DNA from: DATLCF01 sp035526505
GTDB taxonomy: Bacteria; Patescibacteriota; Saccharimonadia; Saccharimonadales; UBA4665
Direction: 5' to 3'
DNA: 64,000 bases
NCBI GenBank assembly: GCA_035526505.1
Contig: DATLCF010000002.1
Span: 62,001-126,000, forward strand
Shown: in pieces, positions 18,995-27,542 of the stretch
Layout of the letters: every line of letters starts with the position of its first letter
Numbering within the stretch: the first letter of the stretch is position 1
Notes under the pieces: model-generated
The model's database searches: none
What the model was told of the DNA's origin: nothing
Seen by the model: only the letters and a program-made list of their open reading frames with translations
Translations under genes and position numbers: made by a program

Positions 18995-19054
18995 ATGGCT
19001 AAAGGCCGATCACCAAAAAAAGAAGTAAAAAAACCGAAAAAGGCAAAAGAGTAA
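18995..19054 (+). CDS. Tiny lysine-rich protein (19 residues)
   Basis: ATG preceded by AGAAAGAGA. It encodes MAKGRSPKKEVKKPKKAKE, with nearly half Lys/Arg. Very short basic proteins of the form MAKGx-KKExKKPKK occur widely in bacteria, so this may be a real gene although its role is unknown. It lies 23 bp after the 164-residue hypothetical gene. Confidence 0.5.
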   Translation: MAKGRSPKKEVKKPKKAKE

Positions 19055-19083
19055 CAGCCCTTTTAGCCTTATATGGCCGGGGC

Positions 19084-19371
19084 CTATTTGTTCGTTACGC
19101 GGGCCAATTTGTGGCGTGCCGAAAATGTCAGGGCGACAACAATACCAAGATAGAGCAGGCCCACGGTGCAAGACTCGATCATGTGCGATGGTGCGGCAAC
19201 CAGCAGGAATGTGCCACTGGCCACAGTGGCTGTCACTAAACCATACGATATGCGCAGCTTGACGGTTGAAGGCTGAAAAAATGCCACGGTAGCATAGCTA
19301 ATACTAGATAAGGCGATGGCTACATGAAGAATAATTGCCATAAGAAAAGTATACCAGGTCAAGGCAGCCAT
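19084..19371 (-). CDS. Small three-helix membrane protein in the cyo operon
   Basis: 95 residues, three hydrophobic helices, with conserved-looking polar residues inside them (H16, S22-S23, Y25). The start overlaps the 3' end of cyoE by 13 bp, so it is the last gene of the oxidase operon. It resembles no Cyo subunit I know. It could help assembly or heme handling; this is inference from position. Confidence 0.55.
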   Translation of the reverse strand: MAALTWYTFLMAIILHVAIALSSISYATVAFFQPSTVKLRISYGLVTATVASGTFLLVAAPSHMIESCTVGLLYLGIVVALTFSARHKLARVTNK

Positions 19372-20222
19372 GCATCCAGCGAAATGCTGGCACTAAAGAC
19401 CAAGATGACAATTAACGAAAACAGAAACATTTTGCGGGCCCACACTTTGTCGTCTGCTGCCTTAAAGCCTTGCAGCCCACGCCACAGCCACGCTAAACCT
19501 ACTACTGCCATGACTACCAGATAGGTGTAGCCAGTGTATTCAAAAATAGTTAATAGCATAGTTGTGATCGTAAAGGCGGCAATGTATAACAGGATATTTA
19601 TCTTGGTAATAAACATGCCCTTTTTAACCGGCAGCACGGGCAGTTTGGCCTGGGCATAATCGTCAAACCGGTACATGGCAATGGCATAAAAGTGCGGCAT
19701 TTGCCACAGGGTAAGAATTAAAAATAGCAGCAGTGCGCCCGTATCAAAGTTGTTGCTAACCGCCACGTAGCCCGCCACCGGCGGCAAGGCGCCGGCAGCG
19801 CTGCCAATAATAGTGCCGTACACCGTGCGACGCTTGCCAATGCCATACAACACGACGTACACAAACAGGGCTATAACGCCCAGCACTACGGTAAGCAGGT
19901 TAGTGGCGAGCGCCAAAATTGCAAAGCCGGCCAGTTGCAATAGCAGTGCATAGGTAAGCGCATTGCGTCCCGGTATAGTGCCAAGCACTAGGGCGCGTTT
20001 TTTGGTGCGGGCCATATGCTTGTCGATATGGCGGTCAATGTAATTGTTAAATACACAGGCCGCGGCAATGACCAGCGATATGCCAGCAAGCGTGGCCGCT
20101 AACAGCCAAAAATCGATATGCCCCCGGGAAGCCAGCAAAAATCCACCCGTAGCATTAATGATATTGCCATAGATAATGCCTGGTTTGGTAAGCCGGTAAT
20201 AGGCTTGGATTGTCGCCTGCAC
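19359..20222 (-). CDS. cyoE: Protoheme IX farnesyltransferase (heme O synthase)
   Basis: 287 residues, polytopic UbiA-superfamily protein. It has NNYIDRHIDKHMARTKKRALV (about 60-80), the characteristic N-xx-x-D-xx-x-D-xxM-x-RT motif of CyoE/CtaB. The enzyme farnesylates heme B to heme O, the high-spin heme of cytochrome bo3. The GTG start overlaps the cyoD stop. The polyprenyl synthase gene upstream of the operon could supply the isoprenoid. Confidence 0.95.
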   Translation of the reverse strand: MQATIQAYYRLTKPGIIYGNIINATGGFLLASRGHIDFWLLAATLAGISLVIAAACVFNNYIDRHIDKHMARTKKRALVLGTIPGRNALTYALLLQLAGFAILALATNLLTVVLGVIALFVYVVLYGIGKRRTVYGTIIGSAAGALPPVAGYVAVSNNFDTGALLLFLILTLWQMPHFYAIAMYRFDDYAQAKLPVLPVKKGMFITKINILLYIAAFTITTMLLTIFEYTGYTYLVVMAVVGLAWLWRGLQGFKAADDKVWARKMFLFSLIVILVFSASISLDAWLP

Positions 20223-20587
20223 TAGGGCTGTATCCCCTCGTCGTGCAACAGGTAATTACCCATATCGTGCGACGACATGTGGTAATTAAGGTTGTGCATA
20301 ATCCATAGGCTACCAATAACCACAATGCCTATGACCAGCAGCATAAAGGCAAATACTGTCAGATTCCAGCGCGGTTTACTTTCTCGCCCCAGGTGCAAAA
20401 AGAACACCAGCTGCACCACTAACTGCACTATGGCCAGCGTGGCTATCAGCGTTACCAAGCCATTGCCCCTAAATACTTCGTTAATAACAGCAAAATAGGC
20501 TTCGAGCGTTAGAATAATCGATAAGCCAAACCCTGCAGTGTACGATAGCAGCGATCCATGACCAGCCTCGGTTTGCGTGTCTTTCAT
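20222..20587 (-). CDS. cyoD: Cytochrome bo3 quinol oxidase subunit IV
   Basis: 121 residues from the ATG at 20587, which overlaps the cyoC stop (ATGA) and has GGGGG seven bases upstream. A longer in-frame start exists but would lie inside cyoC. Three helices; the middle part QLVVQLVFFLHLGRESKPRWNL is characteristic of CyoD. It assists Cu-B insertion and assembly of the complex. Confidence 0.93.
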   Translation of the reverse strand: MKDTQTEAGHGSLLSYTAGFGLSIILTLEAYFAVINEVFRGNGLVTLIATLAIVQLVVQLVFFLHLGRESKPRWNLTVFAFMLLVIGIVVIGSLWIMHNLNYHMSSHDMGNYLLHDEGIQP

Positions 20588-21171
20588 GCAATTGCCCCCA
20601 TGAGGTATACGAGCGTAAAGATACATATCCACACAATGTCCAAAAAGTGCCAGAATAAACTAAATAATGTGAGACGCCGGGTGGTGTGTACGGTTAGTCC
20701 GCGCTGCCACAGCTGCACACTTAGCACTGCAATCCACACCAAGCCGCTGGTAATGTGCGCACCATGCGTACCCACTAGTGTAAAAAAGGCTGACAAAAAA
20801 CCGCTGCGGCGCCAGCTGTTGCCTTCACTTGCGAGGTTGCTAAACTCGTGCAGTTCCATGCCCAAAAACGTTGCGCCCAATAAAAACGTAACGCCCAGCA
20901 GCACCAATACCATTTGTTTGTTGCGCTGGTGCATGGCCAACAACCCCAAGCCGCAGGTAAAACTGCTGGTTAACAGCAGCATGGTTTCGGCTAACACAAA
21001 CGGCAGGTTAAACAGTGCACGCGCATCCGGTCCGCCAAAGGTGTTATTGTGCAGCACGGCATACGTGGCAAACAGGGTGGCAAACAATACGCAATCGGTC
21101 ATTAGGTAAACCCAAAAACCAAAGGTGGTTTTGGCCGTGGCCTGGGCGTGCTCTGCGGCTAACTGGCTCAT
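20584..21171 (-). CDS. cyoC: Cytochrome bo3 quinol oxidase subunit III
   Basis: 195 residues with five helices. It starts with a short polar N-terminus and FGFWVYLMTDCVLFATLFATYAVL. GMELHEFSNLASEGNSWRRSGFLSAFFTLVGTHGAHIT is the signature loop of subunit III, followed by LFWHFLDIVWICIFTLVYL. It is usual bacterial CyoC length. It overlaps both neighbours by four bases. Confidence 0.95.
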   Translation of the reverse strand: MSQLAAEHAQATAKTTFGFWVYLMTDCVLFATLFATYAVLHNNTFGGPDARALFNLPFVLAETMLLLTSSFTCGLGLLAMHQRNKQMVLVLLGVTFLLGATFLGMELHEFSNLASEGNSWRRSGFLSAFFTLVGTHGAHITSGLVWIAVLSVQLWQRGLTVHTTRRLTLFSLFWHFLDIVWICIFTLVYLMGAIA

Positions 21172-23132
21172 ACCGGCTGTCCCTTGCGTGCCCGTTGTTG
21201 TTCCAGCTTTTTGATAGTGGCGGCCGGGATGGTGTATTCGGTTTCGTCAGCGGACAAGCGAATAACCAGGCAGGCGATAATGCCAATAAATCCAGTAATT
21301 GCCAGCCACCATATGTGCCAAACCAGGGCAAAGCCGAATACAAACGCAGCCCCGGCAATGTACATACCCATGGGAGTGTTTTTGGGCAACCGGATGTCTT
21401 CGTACTTAGGCGTGCTGGCTGTCTTAGCGTGTTTGGCAGCCCAAAAAGCATCGCGCTTACTCGCATCTGGTATATGGGCAAAGTTATAAAACGGCGGCGG
21501 CGAGGTGGTTGCCCACTCTAGTGTGCGACCATTCCAGGGGTCGCCACTCACACGGTTTTCGTTACGTTTCCACACACTGACCACTACTTGCAAAATTTGG
21601 AAGCCCACGCCTAAAGCAATCAGCGCCACGCCGCAGCCAGCCACCACAAACAAACCCTGCCAGCCCAACGAAGCATCGTAATGGTCCAGACGCCGTGTAG
21701 CGCCCATCATACCTAAAATATATAAGGGTATAAATGCGGTCATAAAACCTACCAGCCAACACCAAAAAGCATAGCGCCCCAAGCGTTCGTTTAGGGTAAA
21801 GCCAGTAAATTTGGGGAACCAATAGGTAAGCGCCGCAAAAGCCCCAAACAGCACGCCGCCAATAATCATGGTGTGGAAGTGCGCCACCAAAAATAGGCTG
21901 TTGTGTACCTGAAAATCTATGGCTGGCACCGACATAAGCACGCCGGCTACACCGCCGATGGTGAATGTTACCACAAAGCCCAAAAACCACAGCATGGGGG
22001 TGGTAAATCGAATGCGCCCCCGGTACATAGTAAACAGCCAGTTAAACACCTTAACCCCAGTGGGCACGGCAATTATCATAGTCATAATGCCAAAAAAGGC
22101 GTTTACATTGGGTCCGGCCCCCATGGTAAAGAAGTGGTGCAGCCAGACCAAAAACGACAGTACGGTAATGGCAATAATAGCCCACACCATAGATACATAT
22201 CCAAAAAGCCGCTTTTGTGAGAATGTGGCCACAACCTCGGAATACACCCCAAATGCGGGCAAAATAAGGATGTACACCTCTGGGTGGCCCCAGGCCCAAA
22301 TAAGGTTTACGTACATCATGGGATTGCCGCCAAAGCCAGAGGTAAAGAAATGCATACCCAGCAGCCGGTCCAGCGACAGCATACCCAAGGTGGCTGTCAA
22401 AATGGGGAAGGCAAAGATAATCAGCGCCAAGCTGCCCAGACTGCTCCAGACAAACAATGGCATTTTCATTAATGTCATGCCGGGCGCGCGCATACGCAAA
22501 ATAGTTACAAAAAAGTTAATGCCCGACAGCAGGCTGCCCACGCCGGCAATTTGCAGCGCCCATATCCAATAATCAACCCCTACGCCAGGGCTGTAGGCAA
22601 GTTCTGACAATGGCGGATAGGCCAGCCAGCCAGCGGCCGAAAACTCACCCACAGCCAGCGACAGGTTGATCAGCCCAAACCCAGCCGCAAACAGCCAAAA
22701 GCTGACTGAATTCATAAAGGGAAAGGCCACATCGCGCGCGCCGATTTGCAACGGAATAAGCAAATTAAACAAACAAAATATTGCGCCCATGGCCACAAAG
22801 AAAATCATAATGGTGCCGTGCGCCGAAAACACTTGCTGGAAGTGGTTGGCATCCAAAATACCTTCCGAATTCCCCACAGACAATGCTTGCTGGGTGCGCA
22901 TCATAAGCGCATCGGCAATGCCCCGCAGCAACATGGCACCGGCCACCACCAAATACATTACGCCAATTTTTTTCGGGTCAAGCGAAGTGAGCCATTCCTT
23001 CCACAGCCATTTCCAGCGCTTAAAATAGGTTAGCAAGCCGGCAATGCCCAGGCCGCCAAACAGCATGGTCAGCTGTCCACCGGTAACAATCAGGTCGTGC
23101 TGAAAGGCGTCGAGTGTTAGTTTGCCGAGCAT
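21168..23132 (-). CDS. cyoB: Cytochrome bo3 quinol oxidase subunit I
   Basis: 654 residues. All key residues known from E. coli CyoB are present one position earlier: quinol-site R70, D74, H97 and Q100; low-spin heme ligands H105 and H420; high-spin heme ligand H418; Cu-B ligands H283, H332 and H333; and Y287, which cross-links to H283 in WGHPEVY. Proton-channel residues D134, E285 and K361 are kept as well. The protein should therefore reduce O2 with electrons from a quinol and pump protons. Second gene of the operon. Confidence 0.97.
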   Translation of the reverse strand: MLGKLTLDAFQHDLIVTGGQLTMLFGGLGIAGLLTYFKRWKWLWKEWLTSLDPKKIGVMYLVVAGAMLLRGIADALMMRTQQALSVGNSEGILDANHFQQVFSAHGTIMIFFVAMGAIFCLFNLLIPLQIGARDVAFPFMNSVSFWLFAAGFGLINLSLAVGEFSAAGWLAYPPLSELAYSPGVGVDYWIWALQIAGVGSLLSGINFFVTILRMRAPGMTLMKMPLFVWSSLGSLALIIFAFPILTATLGMLSLDRLLGMHFFTSGFGGNPMMYVNLIWAWGHPEVYILILPAFGVYSEVVATFSQKRLFGYVSMVWAIIAITVLSFLVWLHHFFTMGAGPNVNAFFGIMTMIIAVPTGVKVFNWLFTMYRGRIRFTTPMLWFLGFVVTFTIGGVAGVLMSVPAIDFQVHNSLFLVAHFHTMIIGGVLFGAFAALTYWFPKFTGFTLNERLGRYAFWCWLVGFMTAFIPLYILGMMGATRRLDHYDASLGWQGLFVVAGCGVALIALGVGFQILQVVVSVWKRNENRVSGDPWNGRTLEWATTSPPPFYNFAHIPDASKRDAFWAAKHAKTASTPKYEDIRLPKNTPMGMYIAGAAFVFGFALVWHIWWLAITGFIGIIACLVIRLSADETEYTIPAATIKKLEQQRARKGQPV

Positions 23133-23153
23133 TGCGCTTCTTTCTGGGGGATG

Positions 23154-24077
23154 TTAGTGGCTATGAACATGCTGTGTCCCTTGGGCATTTTGCAGGTTTG
23201 TTTCGGCACTAGCACCATAATTTGGCGCCATGTATTTCATCATAATTGTATGATACAGGTTTTCGTCTGCCGCGGCATAGGTAGCTACCTTGTTGTCTTT
23301 GCTAGGTTTGGCCAGTGCGGTATATTCGCCCTTGCCCAGCTGCTTGGGCGATTGCTTGGCTGTTTGCACCCATTGGTCAAAATCTTCTTGCGAACTGGCA
23401 TGGGCCGTAAACTTCATGCCCGCAAACCCCTCGCCGCTAATATTGGCCGACGAGCCGCGATAATTGCCAGCCTCGCTAGCCATCAGGTGCAGTTTGGTTT
23501 GCATACCGGCCATGGCATATACTTGGCCGCCCAGCTGCGGAATCCAAAAGGAATTCATAGGTGCGTCGGCAGTTATCTCGAACGTAACAGGCGTATCCAC
23601 AGGCAGCTGCACATAATTGACGCTGGCAATGTCCTGCTGCGGATATATAAACAGCCATTTCCATTGCAGGGCAACCACTTGTATGGTGAGCGGATTATTG
23701 GTGCTGGCTAGGGGTTTGTATGGGTCCAATCGGTGGCTACTTACCCACGTAATGGCTGCCAGTATACTAATAAGCGCCAAGGGGATGAACCACCATATGC
23801 TTTCTGCCAGTTGGCTGTGATCCCAATTGGGCTGGTACTTGGCCTTTGTATTGCCCTCGCGGTAGTTCCAGGCGATGTAGGCGGTCATGGCAAATACCGG
23901 CACGACAACAATCAGCGACAGCAGAGCGGTAATTACCATGAGGTCAAACTGATGTTGTGCTATTTGCCCCTTTGGTTGGAGTATGGCGATTGTGTGCCCT
24001 TGCAATAACAGCACGGCCGCCAGTACAACCCCCGCGGTGAGCAATATTAAAATTGCAGGTAAATACTTTTTGCTCAT
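23154..24077 (-). CDS. cyoA: Cytochrome bo3 quinol oxidase subunit II
   Basis: 307 residues from the ATG at 24077 (an upstream TTG at 24092 is possible). Two membrane helices are followed by a periplasmic-type cupredoxin domain without the Cu-A ligands. WKWLFIYPQQDIASVNYVQLP and MNSFWIPQLGGQVYAMAGMQT match quinol-oxidase CyoA rather than cytochrome c oxidase CoxB. There is no lipobox cysteine in the N-terminal helix, unlike E. coli CyoA. The C-terminus is His-rich (HVHSH). Confidence 0.95.
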   Translation of the reverse strand: MSKKYLPAILILLTAGVVLAAVLLLQGHTIAILQPKGQIAQHQFDLMVITALLSLIVVVPVFAMTAYIAWNYREGNTKAKYQPNWDHSQLAESIWWFIPLALISILAAITWVSSHRLDPYKPLASTNNPLTIQVVALQWKWLFIYPQQDIASVNYVQLPVDTPVTFEITADAPMNSFWIPQLGGQVYAMAGMQTKLHLMASEAGNYRGSSANISGEGFAGMKFTAHASSQEDFDQWVQTAKQSPKQLGKGEYTALAKPSKDNKVATYAAADENLYHTIMMKYMAPNYGASAETNLQNAQGTQHVHSH

Positions 24078-24129
24078 CCTATTCTGTTTCAATCATAGCA
24101 TAACCGCCTATATGGGATGGTTCGTAGGG

Positions 24130-24135
24130 TATACT
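24130..24135 (+). promoter_or_regulatory. -10 element of a near-leaderless promoter (polyprenyl synthase)
   Basis: TATACT, 11 nt before the ATG at 24147, between divergent cyoA and this gene. Confidence 0.5.
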
Positions 24136-24146
24136 GCTTCACATAT

Positions 24147-25175
24147 ATGGCAACATCTACAAAGCTTAATTTTTCCGCCTTATTGCATATACCCCAATTG
24201 CCTACGTACTTAGCGCAAGTGGAGCAGGGGTTGGCCGGCGCCCTCGCCCATGCCACCCCCTCGTTGCACAAACCAATAAAGCGGCTGATTAATGACCAAA
24301 GTAAGCGGCTGCGCCCGGCGCTGGTTATTGCCGCTGCTGCTGCCCGGGGGGTGGCAATTGATAAAAAAGTCATTGCTGGGTGCGTTGCCGTGGAACTGGT
24401 ACATATCGGCAGCCTGGTGCACGACGATATTATCGACAACGCCGTCACCCGTTGGGGTGTTTCTACGGTCAATGGCAAAGAGGGGGTACACCGTGCGCTA
24501 CTGGTTGGCGATTACTTGTTTGCTAGCGCTAATGCTCAGGCTGCAACCATTAGCGCAGAGGTTGCCCGCACAATAGCCGCAGCCATTGCCGGGGTTTGCA
24601 ATGGTGAAGCGCAAGAACTTGCCGACCAATATAATCCAGATCGAACGGTCCAGGCCATGCTGCAAGCAATTGACGGCAAGACCGCCACGCTGATAGCCGC
24701 AGCTTGCCAGGTAGGCGGGCTATGCAGCAGCCTTACGAATGCGCACGTTGCTGCACTGGCGCATTTTGGCCACGAATTTGGCATGGCCTTCCAGCTTATT
24801 GACGATGTGTTGGACGTGGTGTCAACACCACAGCTAATGGGCAAAGCCGTAGGCAACGATATGCAAGAAGGGGTATATACAATGCCGTTGCTGTTGTCGT
24901 TGCAGGGGCCTTCCGGCCCTAAGCTAAAAAAAATGCTGGCCGATAGGGCAACTCCGGCTGCGGCATTTGCAAAAATCCTGGTTGCCGATGGTTCAATCGC
25001 CAAGACAATAGCCGCAGCCCAAGCATATAACCGGTCGGCAGCCCAGGCGCTGGGCAAATGTGGCGATACTAAGACCGCTGCTGCTTTGTGTGCTTTGCCC
25101 GACGTCTATTTACGCTGGGCTATAAAAAATTTGGTTGCCGACGCCTATGCATCAGGCGTACACCAGCACGCTTAG
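24147..25175 (+). CDS. Polyprenyl diphosphate synthase
   Basis: 342 residues from the ATG at 24147. The all-helical trans-isoprenyl synthase fold is marked by HDDIIDNA (first Asp-rich motif, D93-D94-D97) and QLIDDVLDV (second, D219-D220-D223). Residues before the first motif are small (Gly, Ser), which by known rules favours a long-chain rather than a C15 product; this is inference. It builds prenyl diphosphates for quinone tails, undecaprenyl-like carriers or heme O. It is divergent from cyoABCDE and overlaps the convergent gene at 25172 by four bases. Confidence 0.9.
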   Translation: MATSTKLNFSALLHIPQLPTYLAQVEQGLAGALAHATPSLHKPIKRLINDQSKRLRPALVIAAAAARGVAIDKKVIAGCVAVELVHIGSLVHDDIIDNAVTRWGVSTVNGKEGVHRALLVGDYLFASANAQAATISAEVARTIAAAIAGVCNGEAQELADQYNPDRTVQAMLQAIDGKTATLIAAACQVGGLCSSLTNAHVAALAHFGHEFGMAFQLIDDVLDVVSTPQLMGKAVGNDMQEGVYTMPLLLSLQGPSGPKLKKMLADRATPAAAFAKILVADGSIAKTIAAAQAYNRSAAQALGKCGDTKTAAALCALPDVYLRWAIKNLVADAYASGVHQHA

Positions 25176-25510
25176 ACTATCTCGACTCGCCCTTCGGCAC
25201 CACCATTCAGTGCATCTTCCTGCTGAAGCGTGGCGCAAGACACAATAGCCGGATCGACGCCCTTTGGGTTCATAAGGTCATCCGCTGCGCACAACAAGTT
25301 AGCAGCATACCCTGGCTCGTTTGATAAAAAGTCACATGCCGCTTCGCCAAGGGCATTGCCGGCCGGCCGAGCTATATCCTGCAGGGCATCAGGAGCTTGT
25401 GTTTTTAGTCGTACACCTTGCTCCAGAGCGCTCATAGCAAGCGCATTTGCAGCCAAAAATTTAAATCTAACGCCGTCTACGCAACTAATACAGCCTTGTT
25501 CTGCTCGCAT
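25172..25510 (-). CDS. Hypothetical protein
   Basis: 112 residues, Ala-rich, soluble, with two N-terminal cysteines (C7, C10) and others at about C59, C74 and C92. ACGGGGTG precedes the ATG and a TATATTCT-like -10 lies further upstream. No known domain recognised. The acidic, Ala/Leu-rich middle suggests helices. Its coding status is probable rather than certain. Confidence 0.45.
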   Translation of the reverse strand: MRAEQGCISCVDGVRFKFLAANALAMSALEQGVRLKTQAPDALQDIARPAGNALGEAACDFLSNEPGYAANLLCAADDLMNPKGVDPAIVSCATLQQEDALNGGAEGRVEIV

Positions 25511-25661
25511 AAGGCACCCCGTCTAAGTAGTAGAATATAAGCATAAACAATTATTGCAAAATTGTCAAGTAGATCAACATTAAGTATACATTTCAAAAAG
25601 TATTGGCAATTGGGCACTGGCAGGGTATCAGTATTACCAAGAATTTCTAATACAAAAAGCT

Positions 25662-25706
25662 AAAAATAACACCGCATAAGGCAAACCCTCATGAGGTGTT
25701 ATTTTT
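25662..25706. terminator. Bidirectional hairpin after the ABC exporter operon
   Basis: AAAAATAACACC and GGTGTTATTTTT are perfect 12-bp arms around a 21-nt loop, with A- and T-runs at the ends, usable in both directions. It lies just past the stop of the permease gene. Confidence 0.75.
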
Positions 25707-25727
25707 GTAGCGCTTTATTTGTAAAAA

Positions 25728-26546
25728 TTAGCGGGCGCCCTGGCGACGGAATAACAGGGTAGCAAACGGTGCACCCACTACAATGAGCCCCAGGCACCAG
25801 GCCAGGGCCAGCCAGCCGGAATTGCCCAATGGTGTGCCCACCAGCCAGGCACGCATGGCGTTAATAACATGCGTCAATGGTTGGTTTTCGGCAAAAGTCC
25901 GCAGCACAGTCGGCATAGTTTGGGTAGGTACAAAGGCGCTGGAGATAAATGTTAGGGGGAAGATAACCACAAAGCCCACCCACTGTGCAGCCTCCAGGCT
26001 TTTAACAAACAAGCCCAAAATAGCCGACAGCCACGAGATAGCCAGTGTAAATAGCAGGGCCAGACCGCCCACGAGCAGCCATTCCGTAAAGCTGGCGTTG
26101 GGCCTAAAGCCCACCAAAAAGCCTACGGCAATCATAACCACACCGGATATAACATTGCGTACTAAGTCTGCGGCAACGTGGCCGATTAGCAACGCGCTAC
26201 TGGCCATGGGTAGCGAGCGGAAGCGGTCCACAATGCCTTCTTTCATGTCCACCGCCAGGTTAATGGTGGTGTAGTTGGCGCCAAAGGCCAGGGTTTGTAC
26301 CAAAATACCGGCAAACAAATAATTGGCATAGCTAACGTTGCCGGTGTCGATGGCCCCGCCCAGTACGTAACGGTTTAGCAGCATAAACATAATGGGGAAC
26401 AGTAGCAGCGACATAACTTGGTCAAAACTGCGGATAATGTGCCGCACGCTGCGCTTGGTCATAGCCCACGAATTGCTAAATAGCCAAAAAAGATTGGAAT
26501 GTTGCTCGGGCTGAACAGTACTGATAAGCGAATTTTCGTGTTCCAT
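25728..26546 (-). CDS. ABC-2 type transporter permease (DrrB-like)
   Basis: 272 residues with six hydrophobic helices in the ABC-2 pattern. Near the N-terminus is AMTKRSVRHIIRSFDQVMSLLLFPIMFMLL, then the conserved MKEGIVDRFRSLPMASSALLIGH coupling helix, and late in the protein the FVPTQTMPTVLRTFAENQPLTHVINAMR segment. It matches daunorubicin-type DrrB permeases. With the adjoining ATPase it should export a hydrophobic compound or lipid. Confidence 0.9.
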   Translation of the reverse strand: MEHENSLISTVQPEQHSNLFWLFSNSWAMTKRSVRHIIRSFDQVMSLLLFPIMFMLLNRYVLGGAIDTGNVSYANYLFAGILVQTLAFGANYTTINLAVDMKEGIVDRFRSLPMASSALLIGHVAADLVRNVISGVVMIAVGFLVGFRPNASFTEWLLVGGLALLFTLAISWLSAILGLFVKSLEAAQWVGFVVIFPLTFISSAFVPTQTMPTVLRTFAENQPLTHVINAMRAWLVGTPLGNSGWLALAWCLGLIVVGAPFATLLFRRQGAR

Positions 26547-27520
26547 TATTTCTTTCCTTTCGGCTTGTCGGCTGGCGTATCTTTGGTTGTGGCGTGGCCG
26601 GTAAGGCTGAGGAATACGTCATCCAACGTGGGGCGGTGCAGCGAAAAGCTTTCTACTTCAATACCTGCATCTTCCAGTCGCTGCATAATACGCCGGAAGG
26701 TAGCAGTGCCGCCTTTGCTGGCAATACTTAGTATGCGCTGTTCACGGTCAATCTGCAGTTCCTCGCCATCTACGATTTTCTCGGCTTTTTCCAGGCTGCT
26801 TTTTTTGTCGATCACTACTTCTAGGCGGTCAGAGCCCACGCGCGATTTAAGGGTATTGGCTGTACCCTCGGCAATAACTTTACCGCCATCAATCACGATA
26901 ATATTGTCGGCCAGTACATCGGCTTCTTCCATATATTGGGTGGTTAGCAAAATGGTGGTGCCACTTTTGGCCAGTTCTTTAATGATATCCCACATAGTTT
27001 GGCGGCTGCGCGGGTCCAGCCCGGTGGTGGGTTCGTCCAGAAAGATAATCGGTGGGGAAGCGATAAGGCTCATAGCCAGGTCTAATCGGCGCCGCATACC
27101 ACCGGAATAGGTACGCACCGGCCGTTTGCCCGGCTCAACCAGGTCGAACAATTTTAGCAGCTCGTGGGTACGGCGCTTGGTGTCTTCTAGACTCAGCCGG
27201 TACAGCCGGCCAATCATTAGCAAGTTTTCTTCGCCGCTTAAGTATTCGTCAACCGCTGCATATTGCCCGGTCAGGCCAATGTTGCTTTTTACCTGTGCCG
27301 GCTGCTGCACGACATCGTACCCGGCAATCTTGGCCTGTCCGCCGTCCGGTTGCAACAGCGTGCTCAAAATGCGGATAGTAGTGGTTTTGCCTGCGCCATT
27401 GGGGCCTAAAAGCGCCAAAATGGTGCCTGGCTTGACGGTAAAATTAATGCCGTCTAATACTGTTAGTTTGCCATACGACTTTTGCAAGCCTTTTACATCA
27501 ATTGCGTACTTTTTACTCAT
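26546..27520 (-). CDS. ABC transporter ATP-binding protein (DrrA-like)
   Basis: 324 residues from the ATG at 27520; a more upstream ATG would pass the promoter. Walker A is GPNGAGKTT, the signature is YSGGMRRRLDLAMSL, Walker B is IIFLDEPTTGLD, and the H-loop is replaced by a Q in TTQYMEEAD, as usual in DrrA-type ATPases. The C-terminal ~90 residues form the DrrA regulatory extension. The stop overlaps the permease start by one base. Confidence 0.93.
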   Translation of the reverse strand: MSKKYAIDVKGLQKSYGKLTVLDGINFTVKPGTILALLGPNGAGKTTTIRILSTLLQPDGGQAKIAGYDVVQQPAQVKSNIGLTGQYAAVDEYLSGEENLLMIGRLYRLSLEDTKRRTHELLKLFDLVEPGKRPVRTYSGGMRRRLDLAMSLIASPPIIFLDEPTTGLDPRSRQTMWDIIKELAKSGTTILLTTQYMEEADVLADNIIVIDGGKVIAEGTANTLKSRVGSDRLEVVIDKKSSLEKAEKIVDGEELQIDREQRILSIASKGGTATFRRIMQRLEDAGIEVESFSLHRPTLDDVFLSLTGHATTKDTPADKPKGKK

Positions 27521-27530
27521 AGATGCAACT

Positions 27531-27536
27531 AGTATA
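27531..27536 (-). promoter_or_regulatory. -10 element of a near-leaderless promoter (ABC ATPase)
   Basis: TATACT on the minus strand, 10 nt before the ATG at 27520 and preceded by TTGC. It overlaps the 3' terminus of the galactose-oxidase-like gene. Confidence 0.5.
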
Positions 27537-27542
27537 GCAAAC

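Noticed and set aside
25662..25706. Perfect 12-bp inverted repeat as an attachment site
   Set aside because: A/T-run ends and position just after an operon stop fit a bidirectional terminator.
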